Shown: positions 1 to 6,676 of the stretch, piece by piece
Numbering within the stretch: position 1 is the stretch's first letter
How the letters are laid out: the number at the start of each line of letters is the position of its first letter
Assembly (NCBI GenBank): GCA_030835005.1
Contig: JAUQWT010000391.1
Span: 1-8,349, forward strand
Direction of reading: 5' to 3'
DNA length: 8,349 bases
From: Ignavibacteria bacterium
GTDB taxonomy: Bacteria > Bacteroidota > Ignavibacteria > Tepidaquicellales > OLB5
Notes under the pieces: generated by a model
Told to the model about the DNA's origin: nothing
The model's input: the letters and a program-made list of their open reading frames with translations, nothing else
The model's database searches: none
Program-made: the position numbers and the translations under genes

Positions 1-255
1 GGCGATGAAAAAATTAAGTGTAATTACTGCTCAACTACATACCATGTCAGCGAACCGGCCGGAAGCAAGCCAAAGGTAATAATCGGTAAAGGAGCAAATG
101 TTGTATTTGGCAAAAGCTCAAATGTAACCATAAAAGGCGGAGTCAGTATAAGCGAAGACGCAAATGTGCAGTTTCTCGGAAAATTGGATATTCTGGAATT
201 GGGTGATGAAGAGAAGATAAAGAATTCTGAGTTTTATAAAAAGAATAACCCCTAA
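1..255 (+). CDS. C-terminal part of a zinc-ribbon-like protein with a beta-rich tail (5' end outside window)
   Basis: An open frame enters at base 1 and ends at the TAA at 253-255, giving 84 residues with no start inside the window. Seen: GDEKIKCNYC near residues 1-10 has a CxxC knuckle (C7, C10). Its context resembles the second half of a C-x2-C...C-x2-C zinc ribbon, whose first CxxC would lie upstream. Residues 25-65 are short alternating beta-type stretches rich in Val, Ile, Gly and Asn, with similar units ANVVF, SNVTI and ANVQF spaced 8-14 residues apart, as in small beta-solenoid or hexapeptide-like folds. The last 15 residues are charged and include a KK pair. No membrane segment is seen. 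The protein family is not recognised. Metal binding is inferred from a single CxxC, so the zinc-ribbon call is tentative, although the frame itself is convincing. Confidence 0.72.
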   Translation, partial: GDEKIKCNYCSTTYHVSEPAGSKPKVIIGKGANVVFGKSSNVTIKGGVSISEDANVQFLGKLDILELGDEEKIKNSEFYKKNNP

Positions 256-289
256 AGACAACAAAATACCTGAAATATCCTTATTTATA

Positions 290-320
290 TTGTAATTATC
301 CCTCATTTTCTTTATTTTTG
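290..320 (+). promoter_or_regulatory. Candidate Bacteroidota-type promoter upstream of the enoyl-CoA hydratase gene
   Basis: TTG at 290-292, a 20-nt spacer, then TATTTTTG at 313-320. This fits the -33 TTG / -7 TAnnTTTG pattern described for Bacteroidota primary sigma factors. It lies in the only sizeable spacer of the window and would start transcription about 60 nt before the ATG at 388, so the hairpin at 349-365 would be in the mRNA leader. The spacer is very AT-rich and such matches occur by chance. Confidence 0.35.
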
Positions 321-348
321 CTAATTAAATAAGCAAAATCAACAATTT

Positions 349-378
349 TCCCGATTTGATCGGGATTTCGCTTCGCTC
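349..378 (+). repeat. Short perfect hairpin followed by a TTTCGCTTCGCTC tract in the leader of the crotonase gene
   Basis: TCCCGAT (349-355), loop TTG (356-358) and ATCGGGA (359-365) form a perfect 7-bp stem. It is followed directly by TTTCGCTTCGCTC at 366-378, which contains a doubled TTCGC unit. The G+C-rich stem stands out from the AT-rich spacer before it. It ends 22 nt before the ATG, so it does not cover a ribosome site. There is no T-run after it, so it is not a standard intrinsic terminator. It may be a dispersed intergenic palindrome, a dyad operator or an mRNA leader structure. Only one copy is visible in this window. Confidence 0.6.
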
Positions 379-387
379 AACATACCT

Positions 388-1176
388 ATGGCCTACAAAA
401 ACATTTTAGTAACAAAACTCGAAAATTCCAAAGGATTGAAAGTCGGGCAGATACAGTTCAACCGCCCCGACGTTTTGAATGCCCTCAATATTGAATTAAT
501 GGGCGAGCTTTTAGATGCCCTGCGCGATTTTGATAAAGCAAGTGATGTAGGTTGTATCATCATAACCGGAAGCGCAAAAGCTTTTGCCGCCGGCGCTGAT
601 ATAAAGGAAATGGCAACTCAAAGCGCTATTGATATGCACATTCGCGATCAGTTCGCTGTTTGGGATAGCATCCGCAAGATCAAAAAGCCTATCATTGCCG
701 CAACTTCAGGCTTTGTGCTGGGTGGCGGGTGTGAGCTATCTATGGCATGTGATATGATAGTCGCAGCAGAATCCACCAAGTTTGGTCAGCCGGAAATTAA
801 GCTCGGCATAATCCCCGGCGCAGGCGGAACCCAACGCTTAACCCGCGCAATCGGTAAAGCGCGCGCAATGGAAATGATACTTACCGGCAGAATGTACACA
901 GCCCGTGAAATGTTTGAAGCGGGACTTGTAAGCCGCGTAGTTGATGATGAGGTTTTTCTTGAAGAAGCGCAGGCGCTGGCAAAAGAAATTGCTTCAATGC
1001 CTCCTATCGCACTTCAAATCGCAAAAGACGCCATAATGAAGGCATTTGATACAACTATTGAAGCCGGATTAGAATACGAGCGCAAAGCATTCTATCTTTT
1101 GTTTGCTTCTGATGATATGAAAGAAGGCATGACGGCATTTGTTGAAAAGCGCAAGCCAAAATGGACAGGGAAATGA
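388..1176 (+). CDS. Enoyl-CoA hydratase/isomerase family protein (crotonase)
   Basis: A cytosolic crotonase-fold enzyme of 262 residues, the usual length for a stand-alone short-chain enoyl-CoA hydratase. Expected reaction: hydration of trans-2-enoyl-CoA to (S)-3-hydroxyacyl-CoA in fatty-acid, branched-chain or crotonyl-CoA metabolism. Seen: the CoA/oxyanion segment AAGADIKEM at 67-75; the second oxyanion glycine in LGGGCELSMACD at 111-122 (G113); and both catalytic glutamates, E116 and E136, the latter in FGQPEIKLGIIPGAGGTQR. These match Glu144 and Glu164 of rat mitochondrial hydratase, which favours true hydratase activity over isomerase-only or inactive relatives. The start MAYKNILV fits the typical N terminus of the family. 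No Shine-Dalgarno is visible before the ATG (AACATACCT). Substrate chain length cannot be read from sequence; 3-hydroxybutyryl-CoA dehydratase is the main alternative. Downstream is a 60-nt spacer with no clear terminator. Confidence 0.95.
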   Translation: MAYKNILVTKLENSKGLKVGQIQFNRPDVLNALNIELMGELLDALRDFDKASDVGCIIITGSAKAFAAGADIKEMATQSAIDMHIRDQFAVWDSIRKIKKPIIAATSGFVLGGGCELSMACDMIVAAESTKFGQPEIKLGIIPGAGGTQRLTRAIGKARAMEMILTGRMYTAREMFEAGLVSRVVDDEVFLEEAQALAKEIASMPPIALQIAKDAIMKAFDTTIEAGLEYERKAFYLLFASDDMKEGMTAFVEKRKPKWTGK

Positions 1177-1187
1177 TTCTATTAAAA

Positions 1188-1212
1188 ATTAGAAATTAGA
1201 AGCTGATTAGAA
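1188..1212 (+). repeat. Three ATTAGAA units in the spacer after the crotonase gene
   Basis: ATTAGAA occurs at 1188-1194, 1195-1201 and 1206-1212. The first two are in tandem and the third follows after 4 nt. The spacer is almost entirely A, T and G. This may be a small AT-rich simple repeat of the kind common between genes in AT-rich genomes, or a cluster of binding sites. No hairpin forms here. Confidence 0.45.
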
Positions 1213-1225
1213 TAAATAAGTAGAA

Positions 1226-1239
1226 AAGGAAAATATTTG
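1226..1239 (+). promoter_or_regulatory. Ribosome binding site that decides a TTG start
   Basis: AAGGA at 1226-1230 is followed by 6 nt (AAATAT) and then TTG at 1237-1239. This is the clearest Shine-Dalgarno in the window. It supports the TTG start, because the reading frame beginning there gives a complete signal peptide. The next in-frame ATG codons, for example residue 32, would remove that peptide. Confidence 0.7.
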
Positions 1240-2835
1240 ATCAAACATCTCATTTTATTGTTAGTTCTTGCGTTTTCGCTAAGCGTAGCTGCGCAGGATA
1301 AAAAAAACGAGTTTCAGCAGTCAAACAAGATGCTGATGGATTCCAACTTCAACGCCGAGCAGATCATAGAAATGAATAAGCCTGCTCTTATTTCAATATG
1401 GTATCATACTAATAACTATTATTCATATACTTCCTTCACAACAATTGATACTAACCTGTTAAACGGCAGCGGCTTTATTTTTACCGAAGACGGCCTGATC
1501 GGGACAAACTATCACGTTGTTGATGGCATTGATAGTCTGCTTATCAAAACAAGCGATGGCACGTTTTATGATGCTGAGATGCTTTTGATCGATGAAAAAA
1601 ACGATATGGCAATTCTGCGCATAAAAAACGCAAATGGCACGAAGTTCCCTACCATAAGATTCGCCAATTCAGATGTATTGAAGGTCGGGCAGGAAGTATT
1701 TGCAATAGGCAGTCCGCTTGGCTATGAATATACCATTTCACAGGGAATTATTGCTGGCATCAGGGATAACGAAAAAGTTTCATTCACCGATCCGGTTACT
1801 TATGCACCGATAGAAAAGAGTTTCGATAAGGTGATACAGATAACTGCAGCTATCTCGCCCGGCAACTCAGGCGGAGCGCTTTTCAACCGCAAAGGCGAAG
1901 TTATCGGAATAACAACATATACATATACAGGTTACGGAAATTTAAATTTTGCGATCGCAATAAACAGTTTTGTATATTTCATGAATTCTGTTGACCTTGC
2001 AAACATTGATAGCAACGAGGAATCAAAAAGAAAACGTGCGGAAAGCCTTTACTTCTCAAACCTCCGGCTGGCAAATAACTTCAAATCAGAGGCCACATAC
2101 AACTGGTATTATGTTAAGCAGAAGGATACAATGAAAACTCTTGATACATTTGTTGTTAAACAGGATTCCGTTGCCAGGAACAATTTTGCCAAAGCAGAAA
2201 CATTTTATTTCAAGTGTATTGATATAGCTCCGGATTCATTCAGTGTTTACCGCGAAATGATGGACCTGTATGTTTATTGCGAGAACTTTAGCAAGGCTGA
2301 AAATTTGTATGATACGATCAAAGTAAGATTCCAGTCAGATAGTCTTTTAAGCCTGCTGTCATCAAGTCTTGCAAATGCTTACACTTCATCAAAAGAATAT
2401 AAAAAGGCGCTTGAGTTCTATGAAAAGATGTCCTTAAAAGATACTTCCGATATTTACCTGCGCTACCAGATAGGGAACATCTACGAAAGCATGGGAAAGA
2501 ACAGTAAAGCCATAAAGGAATATAAAAGAGTATTGAAGCGTGACCCCTCTTACACGCAGGCATACATTCAGATCGGCGCGATATATTTTAATAAATATAA
2601 AGATTACAAAACAGCGAAAGAATATATTGAAAAGGCATATGACAGGGAAATGTCTGCATACGGTTCAACGTACTACCTGGATATTCCTTACTATCTTGGT
2701 ATGATAGCTGTAAAAGAGCGTAAGAAGTTTGATGCTATGCTGTATTACATGGATCTGAAAAGTATTTATTCTTACACACCCGAAGAGAATAAAAAGAAAG
2801 CTGATCTGCTTAAAGCATTAAGGGAAATAAATTAA
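1237..2835 (+). CDS. Exported HtrA-like trypsin-fold serine protease with C-terminal TPR repeats
   Basis: A 532-residue protein with a TTG start. Seen: a signal peptide at residues 1-19 (MIKHL, hydrophobic core, then SVAA before QD), so it is probably periplasmic or envelope-associated. No lipobox cysteine is present. Residues about 45-250 form an S1C (DegP/HtrA) chymotrypsin-type domain with a full triad: H93 in GTNYHVVDG, D123 in NDMAILRI and S211 in SPGNSGGALF. The HtrA element IGSPLGYEYTISQGIIAG is at 158-174. Instead of the PDZ domain that usually follows, residues about 315-530 are helical with TPR-type repeats; the clearest are at about 406-437 and 440-472, with weaker ones at 316-345 and 376-402. 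Role: proteolysis or quality control of exported proteins, with TPRs presumably recruiting a partner (inference). Its stop lies 15 nt before sdhA, so the two may be co-transcribed, but no functional link to succinate oxidation is known to me. Confidence 0.92.
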   Translation: MIKHLILLLVLAFSLSVAAQDKKNEFQQSNKMLMDSNFNAEQIIEMNKPALISIWYHTNNYYSYTSFTTIDTNLLNGSGFIFTEDGLIGTNYHVVDGIDSLLIKTSDGTFYDAEMLLIDEKNDMAILRIKNANGTKFPTIRFANSDVLKVGQEVFAIGSPLGYEYTISQGIIAGIRDNEKVSFTDPVTYAPIEKSFDKVIQITAAISPGNSGGALFNRKGEVIGITTYTYTGYGNLNFAIAINSFVYFMNSVDLANIDSNEESKRKRAESLYFSNLRLANNFKSEATYNWYYVKQKDTMKTLDTFVVKQDSVARNNFAKAETFYFKCIDIAPDSFSVYREMMDLYVYCENFSKAENLYDTIKVRFQSDSLLSLLSSSLANAYTSSKEYKKALEFYEKMSLKDTSDIYLRYQIGNIYESMGKNSKAIKEYKRVLKRDPSYTQAYIQIGAIYFNKYKDYKTAKEYIEKAYDREMSAYGSTYYLDIPYYLGMIAVKERKKFDAMLYYMDLKSIYSYTPEENKKKADLLKALREIN

Positions 2836-2850
2836 TAATTTCTACCAATA

Positions 2851-4611
2851 ATGATACATAAATTTGATGTTGTAATTGTAGGGGCAGGCGGGGCGGGCTT
2901 GCGCGCTGCTGTTGAGATCCCCAAAGAATATTCCTGTGCAGTGATATCTAAAGTATTCCCGACGCGCTCCCATACAGGAACGGCACAGGGAGGCGTTTGC
3001 GCAGCATTATCCAACGAAGAAGAAGATTCATGGCTTAATCATGCATTTGATACCGTAAAGGGATCGGACTATCTTGGCGACCAGGATGCAATAGAAATAA
3101 TGTGCCAGGATGCGCCAAGGGCAATAATTGAGCTTGAACACATGGGCATGCCTTTTTCGCGCACTAAAGAAGGCAAAATTGCGCAGCGCATGTTTGGCGG
3201 GCATACCAAGCCTGACGATCCTAATGACCCGAATTCCAAAAGGCACTCGGTAAAACGCGCATGCTATTCTGCTGATAGGACAGGCCATGTTATGCTCCAA
3301 ACTCTGTATGAGAACTGTATAAAAAATAATGTTAACTTTTTCTCTGAATATTTCATTACCGATCTGATCATTGAAGATGGTATATGCAAAGGCTTGACTG
3401 CTATCGATATGGCTACTTCTGAAATTCATACTTTTCAGGCAAAAGCTATTATGTTTGCAACAGGCGGTTATGGAAGAGTATTCAGGATAACTTCAAACGC
3501 TCATGTTGGAACAGGTGACGGATGCGCGCTGGTTTATAATGCCGGACTGCCGCTTGAAGACATGGAGTTTTTCCAGTTCCACCCAACAGGCCTGTGGAGG
3601 CTTGGAATATTAGTATCCGAAGCGGCAAGAGGCGAAGGCGGAATCCTACGAAACAATAAACATGAGCCTTTCATGGAAGTTTATGCGCCCACGGTTAAAG
3701 ATCTTGCTCCGCGTGATATGGTTTCAAGAGCGATCATTTCTGAAATTCGCGCCGGGAGAGGGATCCTTGGAAGCGACGGGACTTATTATATCGATCTTGA
3801 CCTAACTCACCTAGGCAAAAAAGTTATTGATGAAAAGATCCCTGAAATTACAGGCTTCGCAAGAACTTATCTTGGAGTTGAGCCTACGAAAGAATGCGTT
3901 CCTATTCAGCCTACAGCCCATTACGCAATGGGAGGTATCCCAACAAATTTTGATACTGAAGTACTTGCGGATAACAACGGCAATAAGATCAAAGGATTTT
4001 ATGCTGCAGGTGAGTGCGCTTGTGTATCTGTTCACGGCGGAAACAGGCTGGGTACAAATTCACTTTTAGATATTGTAGTATTTGGCAGACGCGGCGGAAA
4101 AAAGATCTCTGAGTATTTAAAAACTGCTGAAGAACATAAATTCAATACAGACCCGGCTGAAAAAACCAGAGAATTGATGAACAAACTGCTTGTGCAAACC
4201 GGAAATGAAAAGATCTCAGTCATACGCAGAGAGCTTCAGGAAAACATGATGGATAAATGCGGGATTTTCCGCAACCAGGAAGACCTTGAACAAATGAAGG
4301 CAAAGATCAAAGAGTTACAGCAAAGATACAGCAGTATATCTATTTTGGATAAGAGCAAAGTGTTTAATACCGATCTCATAGAAACAATTGAGCTTGGAAA
4401 CCTGCTTGATATTGCAGAAAGTATTAATGAAAGCGCGCTTAACCGTACTGAATCCCGCGGCGCACACACAAGGGAAGATTTTCCTAAACGTGATGACGCC
4501 GGGTGGATGAAACATTCGTTCATTTGGAAGAATACAACAGGCGGTGATCCGAAGATCGGTTACAAACCGGTTGTTGTAACGCAGTTTCAGCCAATGGAAA
4601 GAAAGTACTGA
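2851..4611 (+). CDS. sdhA: Succinate dehydrogenase flavoprotein subunit
   Basis: The FAD subunit of complex II; it oxidises succinate to fumarate on the cytoplasmic face of the inner membrane and passes electrons to SdhB. It has 586 residues, the usual length. Seen: the N-terminal dinucleotide fold VVIVGAGGAG (7-16); H41 in RSHTGTAQGG, the expected covalent FAD histidine; and active-site elements FQFHPTG (H244), PRDMVSRA (R288), TAHYAMGG (H357) and HGGNRLGTNSLLD (R399), matching E. coli SdhA H242, R286, H354 and R399. Q46, five residues after H41, equals E. coli SdhA Q50. Fumarate reductase FrdA carries Glu there, so this favours the succinate dehydrogenase type. Residues about 119-134 hold a small polar insertion relative to E. 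coli. The C-terminal helical region (about 440-586) is complete. No Shine-Dalgarno precedes the ATG. sdhB follows after 56 nt; no membrane-anchor gene is adjacent. Confidence 0.97.
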   Translation: MIHKFDVVIVGAGGAGLRAAVEIPKEYSCAVISKVFPTRSHTGTAQGGVCAALSNEEEDSWLNHAFDTVKGSDYLGDQDAIEIMCQDAPRAIIELEHMGMPFSRTKEGKIAQRMFGGHTKPDDPNDPNSKRHSVKRACYSADRTGHVMLQTLYENCIKNNVNFFSEYFITDLIIEDGICKGLTAIDMATSEIHTFQAKAIMFATGGYGRVFRITSNAHVGTGDGCALVYNAGLPLEDMEFFQFHPTGLWRLGILVSEAARGEGGILRNNKHEPFMEVYAPTVKDLAPRDMVSRAIISEIRAGRGILGSDGTYYIDLDLTHLGKKVIDEKIPEITGFARTYLGVEPTKECVPIQPTAHYAMGGIPTNFDTEVLADNNGNKIKGFYAAGECACVSVHGGNRLGTNSLLDIVVFGRRGGKKISEYLKTAEEHKFNTDPAEKTRELMNKLLVQTGNEKISVIRRELQENMMDKCGIFRNQEDLEQMKAKIKELQQRYSSISILDKSKVFNTDLIETIELGNLLDIAESINESALNRTESRGAHTREDFPKRDDAGWMKHSFIWKNTTGGDPKIGYKPVVVTQFQPMERKY

Positions 4612-4667
4612 TCATGTAAATGGTCATGGGTCAAAACAATTTAAGATAACTTAAAAACCGATCTAAA

Positions 4668-5375
4668 ATGCAAGTTACATTTAAGATTCTAAGATATAAC
4701 CCCGAAAAAGACAAAGAACCTCATTATGAGCAGTATAGGTTCGAAGCATCTGAAAACATGACAGTGCTGGATTGTTTGCATAAGATCAAGTGGGAGCATG
4801 ACGGCAGCCTTGCATTCAGGCGGTCGTGCGCCCATGGTGTATGCGGCTCAGACGGCATGAGGATCAACGGGAAGAACTATCTTGCATGCTCAACTTTGCT
4901 TAAGGTTCTGGATACAAAAAAAACAATTACTATAGAGCCTCTTCCTTCATTGCCTATTATTAAGGATCTTATCCTGGATATGACTGATTTTTATGATAAG
5001 TATAAAGCTGTCAAGCCATATCTTATCAATAATTCACCTACTGCAGGTGATAGCGAAAGGCTTCAATCAAACGCAGATGCTGAAAAGCTTTTCGAATCTG
5101 CAAAATGTATCCTGTGCGCATGCTGTACAACAAGCTGCCCTTCAACCTGGACAAATGATAATTACATAGGTCCCGCTGCCCTGCTTAAAGCATACAGATT
5201 TGTATTTGATACGCGTGATGAAGCTGCCGATGAGCGGCTGGATATAATTGATACTCCTGACGGGATATGGAGATGCCATACAATTTTTAACTGTATCGAA
5301 TCATGCCCGAAAGAAATTAACATCACATGGCATATTTCACAGCTTAAAAAAGAGCTATCAAACAGGGAATTATAA
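4668..5375 (+). CDS. sdhB: Succinate dehydrogenase iron-sulfur subunit
   Basis: The electron-transfer subunit of complex II; it carries electrons from SdhA-bound FAD to the quinone site. It has 235 residues, the usual length. Seen: an N-terminal ferredoxin domain whose [2Fe-2S] ligands are C54, C59, D62 and C74 (RRSCAHGVCGSDGMRINGK, with Asp as third ligand as in E. coli SdhB). The C-terminal domain has CILCACCTTSCP at 147-158 and RCHTIFNCIESCP at 202-214. By alignment to E. coli, C147, C150, C153 and C213 hold [4Fe-4S], and C157, C203 and C209 hold [3Fe-4S]. Quinone-site residues P158, H204 and I206 are kept, but the E. coli W164 position is T162. The stretch SRDEAADERLDI-like to WRC is reminiscent of actinobacterial SdhB sequences. 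The ATG has no clear Shine-Dalgarno. No sdhC or sdhD follows; the next gene is unrelated. Confidence 0.97.
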   Translation: MQVTFKILRYNPEKDKEPHYEQYRFEASENMTVLDCLHKIKWEHDGSLAFRRSCAHGVCGSDGMRINGKNYLACSTLLKVLDTKKTITIEPLPSLPIIKDLILDMTDFYDKYKAVKPYLINNSPTAGDSERLQSNADAEKLFESAKCILCACCTTSCPSTWTNDNYIGPAALLKAYRFVFDTRDEAADERLDIIDTPDGIWRCHTIFNCIESCPKEINITWHISQLKKELSNREL

Positions 5376-5377
5376 TA

Positions 5378-5414
5378 GGCGGCCTTCAATTTTAAAGGCC
5401 TGCCAGAGAGGCAG
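5378..5414 (+). promoter_or_regulatory. Two overlapping, mutually exclusive hairpins between sdhB and the next gene
   Basis: Hairpin A: GGCGGCCTT (5378-5386) pairs with AAGGCC-T-GCC (5395-5404) through one bulged T, around an 8-nt loop. Hairpin B: CTGCC (5400-5404) pairs with GGCAG (5410-5414) around AGAGA. The two compete for 5400-5404. Hairpin A starts 2 nt after the sdhB stop and lacks a following T-run, so it is not a textbook terminator. It may stop transcription weakly, protect the sdhAB 3' end, or form an alternative structure in the leader of the gene at 5426. Confidence 0.5.
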
Positions 5415-5425
5415 CAACAAAAAAA

Positions 5426-6676
5426 ATGTTTCAGGATTTCGCAAAAAGAAAATTCAGCGACTATCTTGCTCTGCTCGAATTTCCGGCAGGCAGAATATCA
5501 CTCAGACAGGTAAAGAGCTCTTCGCTTCCACCTTATATTATAAGTTTCCTGGAGTACTACATACCCAATCATAATCTTCCTATTGATAAGAGGGACTTTA
5601 AGGAAATCCTTAACAAAGCTATAATCTTTAATATAAATTATATTATCAAACCTAAGAATACGATCTTGAAATTCGTATTTGCAGATGTTGAAACAAGACC
5701 AGTTCACTACGTGAAACAGAGGTTAAGGTTTTTTCAGTTCTATGGATATTATTTAACGCAGATTATTGATTTTATTGATTTTAATGATCTTGAGGTTGTT
5801 TCATACAACCAGATTGAACACCTTATTAATGAGGTAAACAAAAAAATATTCGAAGAAATATCGTTTGAAGGCAGCGACTCACACCGTCTGAATTTGGTAA
5901 AACTGCTATATTATTTTTTTCATGACCTGGGAGATAATAACCCAATAAATATCAAGCTCCCGAGGAAGATACTTTCAGTTTATTTCCAGGATAAAGGCTA
6001 CATGGAAATAAAAAAGCGGGTTGACGGTTTTTTCAGCAGCGAGATATTCATTCAGGAAGCAATTGAACTGATGGATCCGGGTACGATTAAATCACCCAGG
6101 AAGCACAGCGATATCGGAGTAAGCGACCAGTTCATAAAAGAGATCGTTTCAAAGGCTAAAACAGATCTGATAAATAAAGAAACTGCCAACCGCGAAGTTG
6201 AAAAGATCCTGCGTCCTGAAGATGAAGTAATCTCCGATATACCTGATATTAACATCACTATCATACGTGAACAGGAATCAAAATTACCCGAAATTGAAAA
6301 GAGCCGTCTCATAATTGATGAAGAGATATATTCTGATGATCTGATGTTTGCTTCCCAGTTCAATGATATAACGCCTCCTGTTCAATTGACAGAAGAAGAA
6401 AAATTGAAGCGCACTATAGATGATCTCTTCTGTGAGGAATCTTACAGGAAAAGGATAATACGCCAGATATTTAAGAAAGATGAATTCATGTTTGATCATG
6501 CTGTCAGAGGGTTGCTTCAGAAGGCTGACTGGAATGAGGCAATTGTTGAAATAGAAGAGTTATTTGAAAAGAACAAAGTTGATTATTTTTCCGAAGAAGC
6601 CGTGAAGTTTGTGGATATAATTCAAAGCCACTATGTGAAAGATTTTTTTGAAACTAAAGAGAACAAGGCAATTTAA
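5426..6676 (+). CDS. Uncharacterised 416-residue cytosolic protein coupled to obg
   Basis: I do not recognise this family. The protein has no signal peptide and no transmembrane segment. Residues 1-215 are rich in Phe, Tyr, Ile and Leu and look like a folded alpha or alpha/beta domain. Examples of aromatic clusters are RFFQFYGYYL (101-110) and LLYYFFHDLGD (160-170). Residues about 220-325 are charged and proline-containing, probably a linker. Residues about 327-405 look like a compact helical domain that includes IDDLFCEESYRKRIIRQIF (331-349) and a TPR-like helix pair around 353-383. There is a single cysteine, C336, and no catalytic motif I can name. The ATG follows an A-run and lacks a Shine-Dalgarno; the next in-frame Met is residue 193, so this start is the best choice. 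The stop overlaps the obg start by one base (TAATG), which implies co-expression with obg and surE. Confidence 0.85.
   Translation: MFQDFAKRKFSDYLALLEFPAGRISLRQVKSSSLPPYIISFLEYYIPNHNLPIDKRDFKEILNKAIIFNINYIIKPKNTILKFVFADVETRPVHYVKQRLRFFQFYGYYLTQIIDFIDFNDLEVVSYNQIEHLINEVNKKIFEEISFEGSDSHRLNLVKLLYYFFHDLGDNNPINIKLPRKILSVYFQDKGYMEIKKRVDGFFSSEIFIQEAIELMDPGTIKSPRKHSDIGVSDQFIKEIVSKAKTDLINKETANREVEKILRPEDEVISDIPDINITIIREQESKLPEIEKSRLIIDEEIYSDDLMFASQFNDITPPVQLTEEEKLKRTIDDLFCEESYRKRIIRQIFKKDEFMFDHAVRGLLQKADWNEAIVEIEELFEKNKVDYFSEEAVKFVDIIQSHYVKDFFETKENKAI

Noticed and set aside
256..300. Possible terminator after the first gene
   Set aside because: No inverted repeat with a following T-run is present; only AT-rich sequence is seen.
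118..306. Antisense frame of 62 codons over the first gene and leader
   Set aside because: It overlaps the partial gene at 1-255 and an AT-rich leader, with no recognisable domain or ribosome site.
3028..3429. Antisense frame of 133 codons inside sdhA
   Set aside because: It lies wholly opposite a conserved gene, its composition is that of a reverse-complement shadow, and no start signal or motif is visible.
4641..4654. TTAAG-ATAA-CTTAA inverted repeat before sdhB
   Set aside because: A 5-bp, mostly A-T stem in an AT-rich 56-nt spacer is expected by chance and has no T-run.
5248..5574. A 108-codon + strand frame spanning the sdhB end and the following gene start
   Set aside because: It overlaps two well-supported genes in another frame, crosses the spacer hairpins and shows no family motif, so it is a frame shadow.
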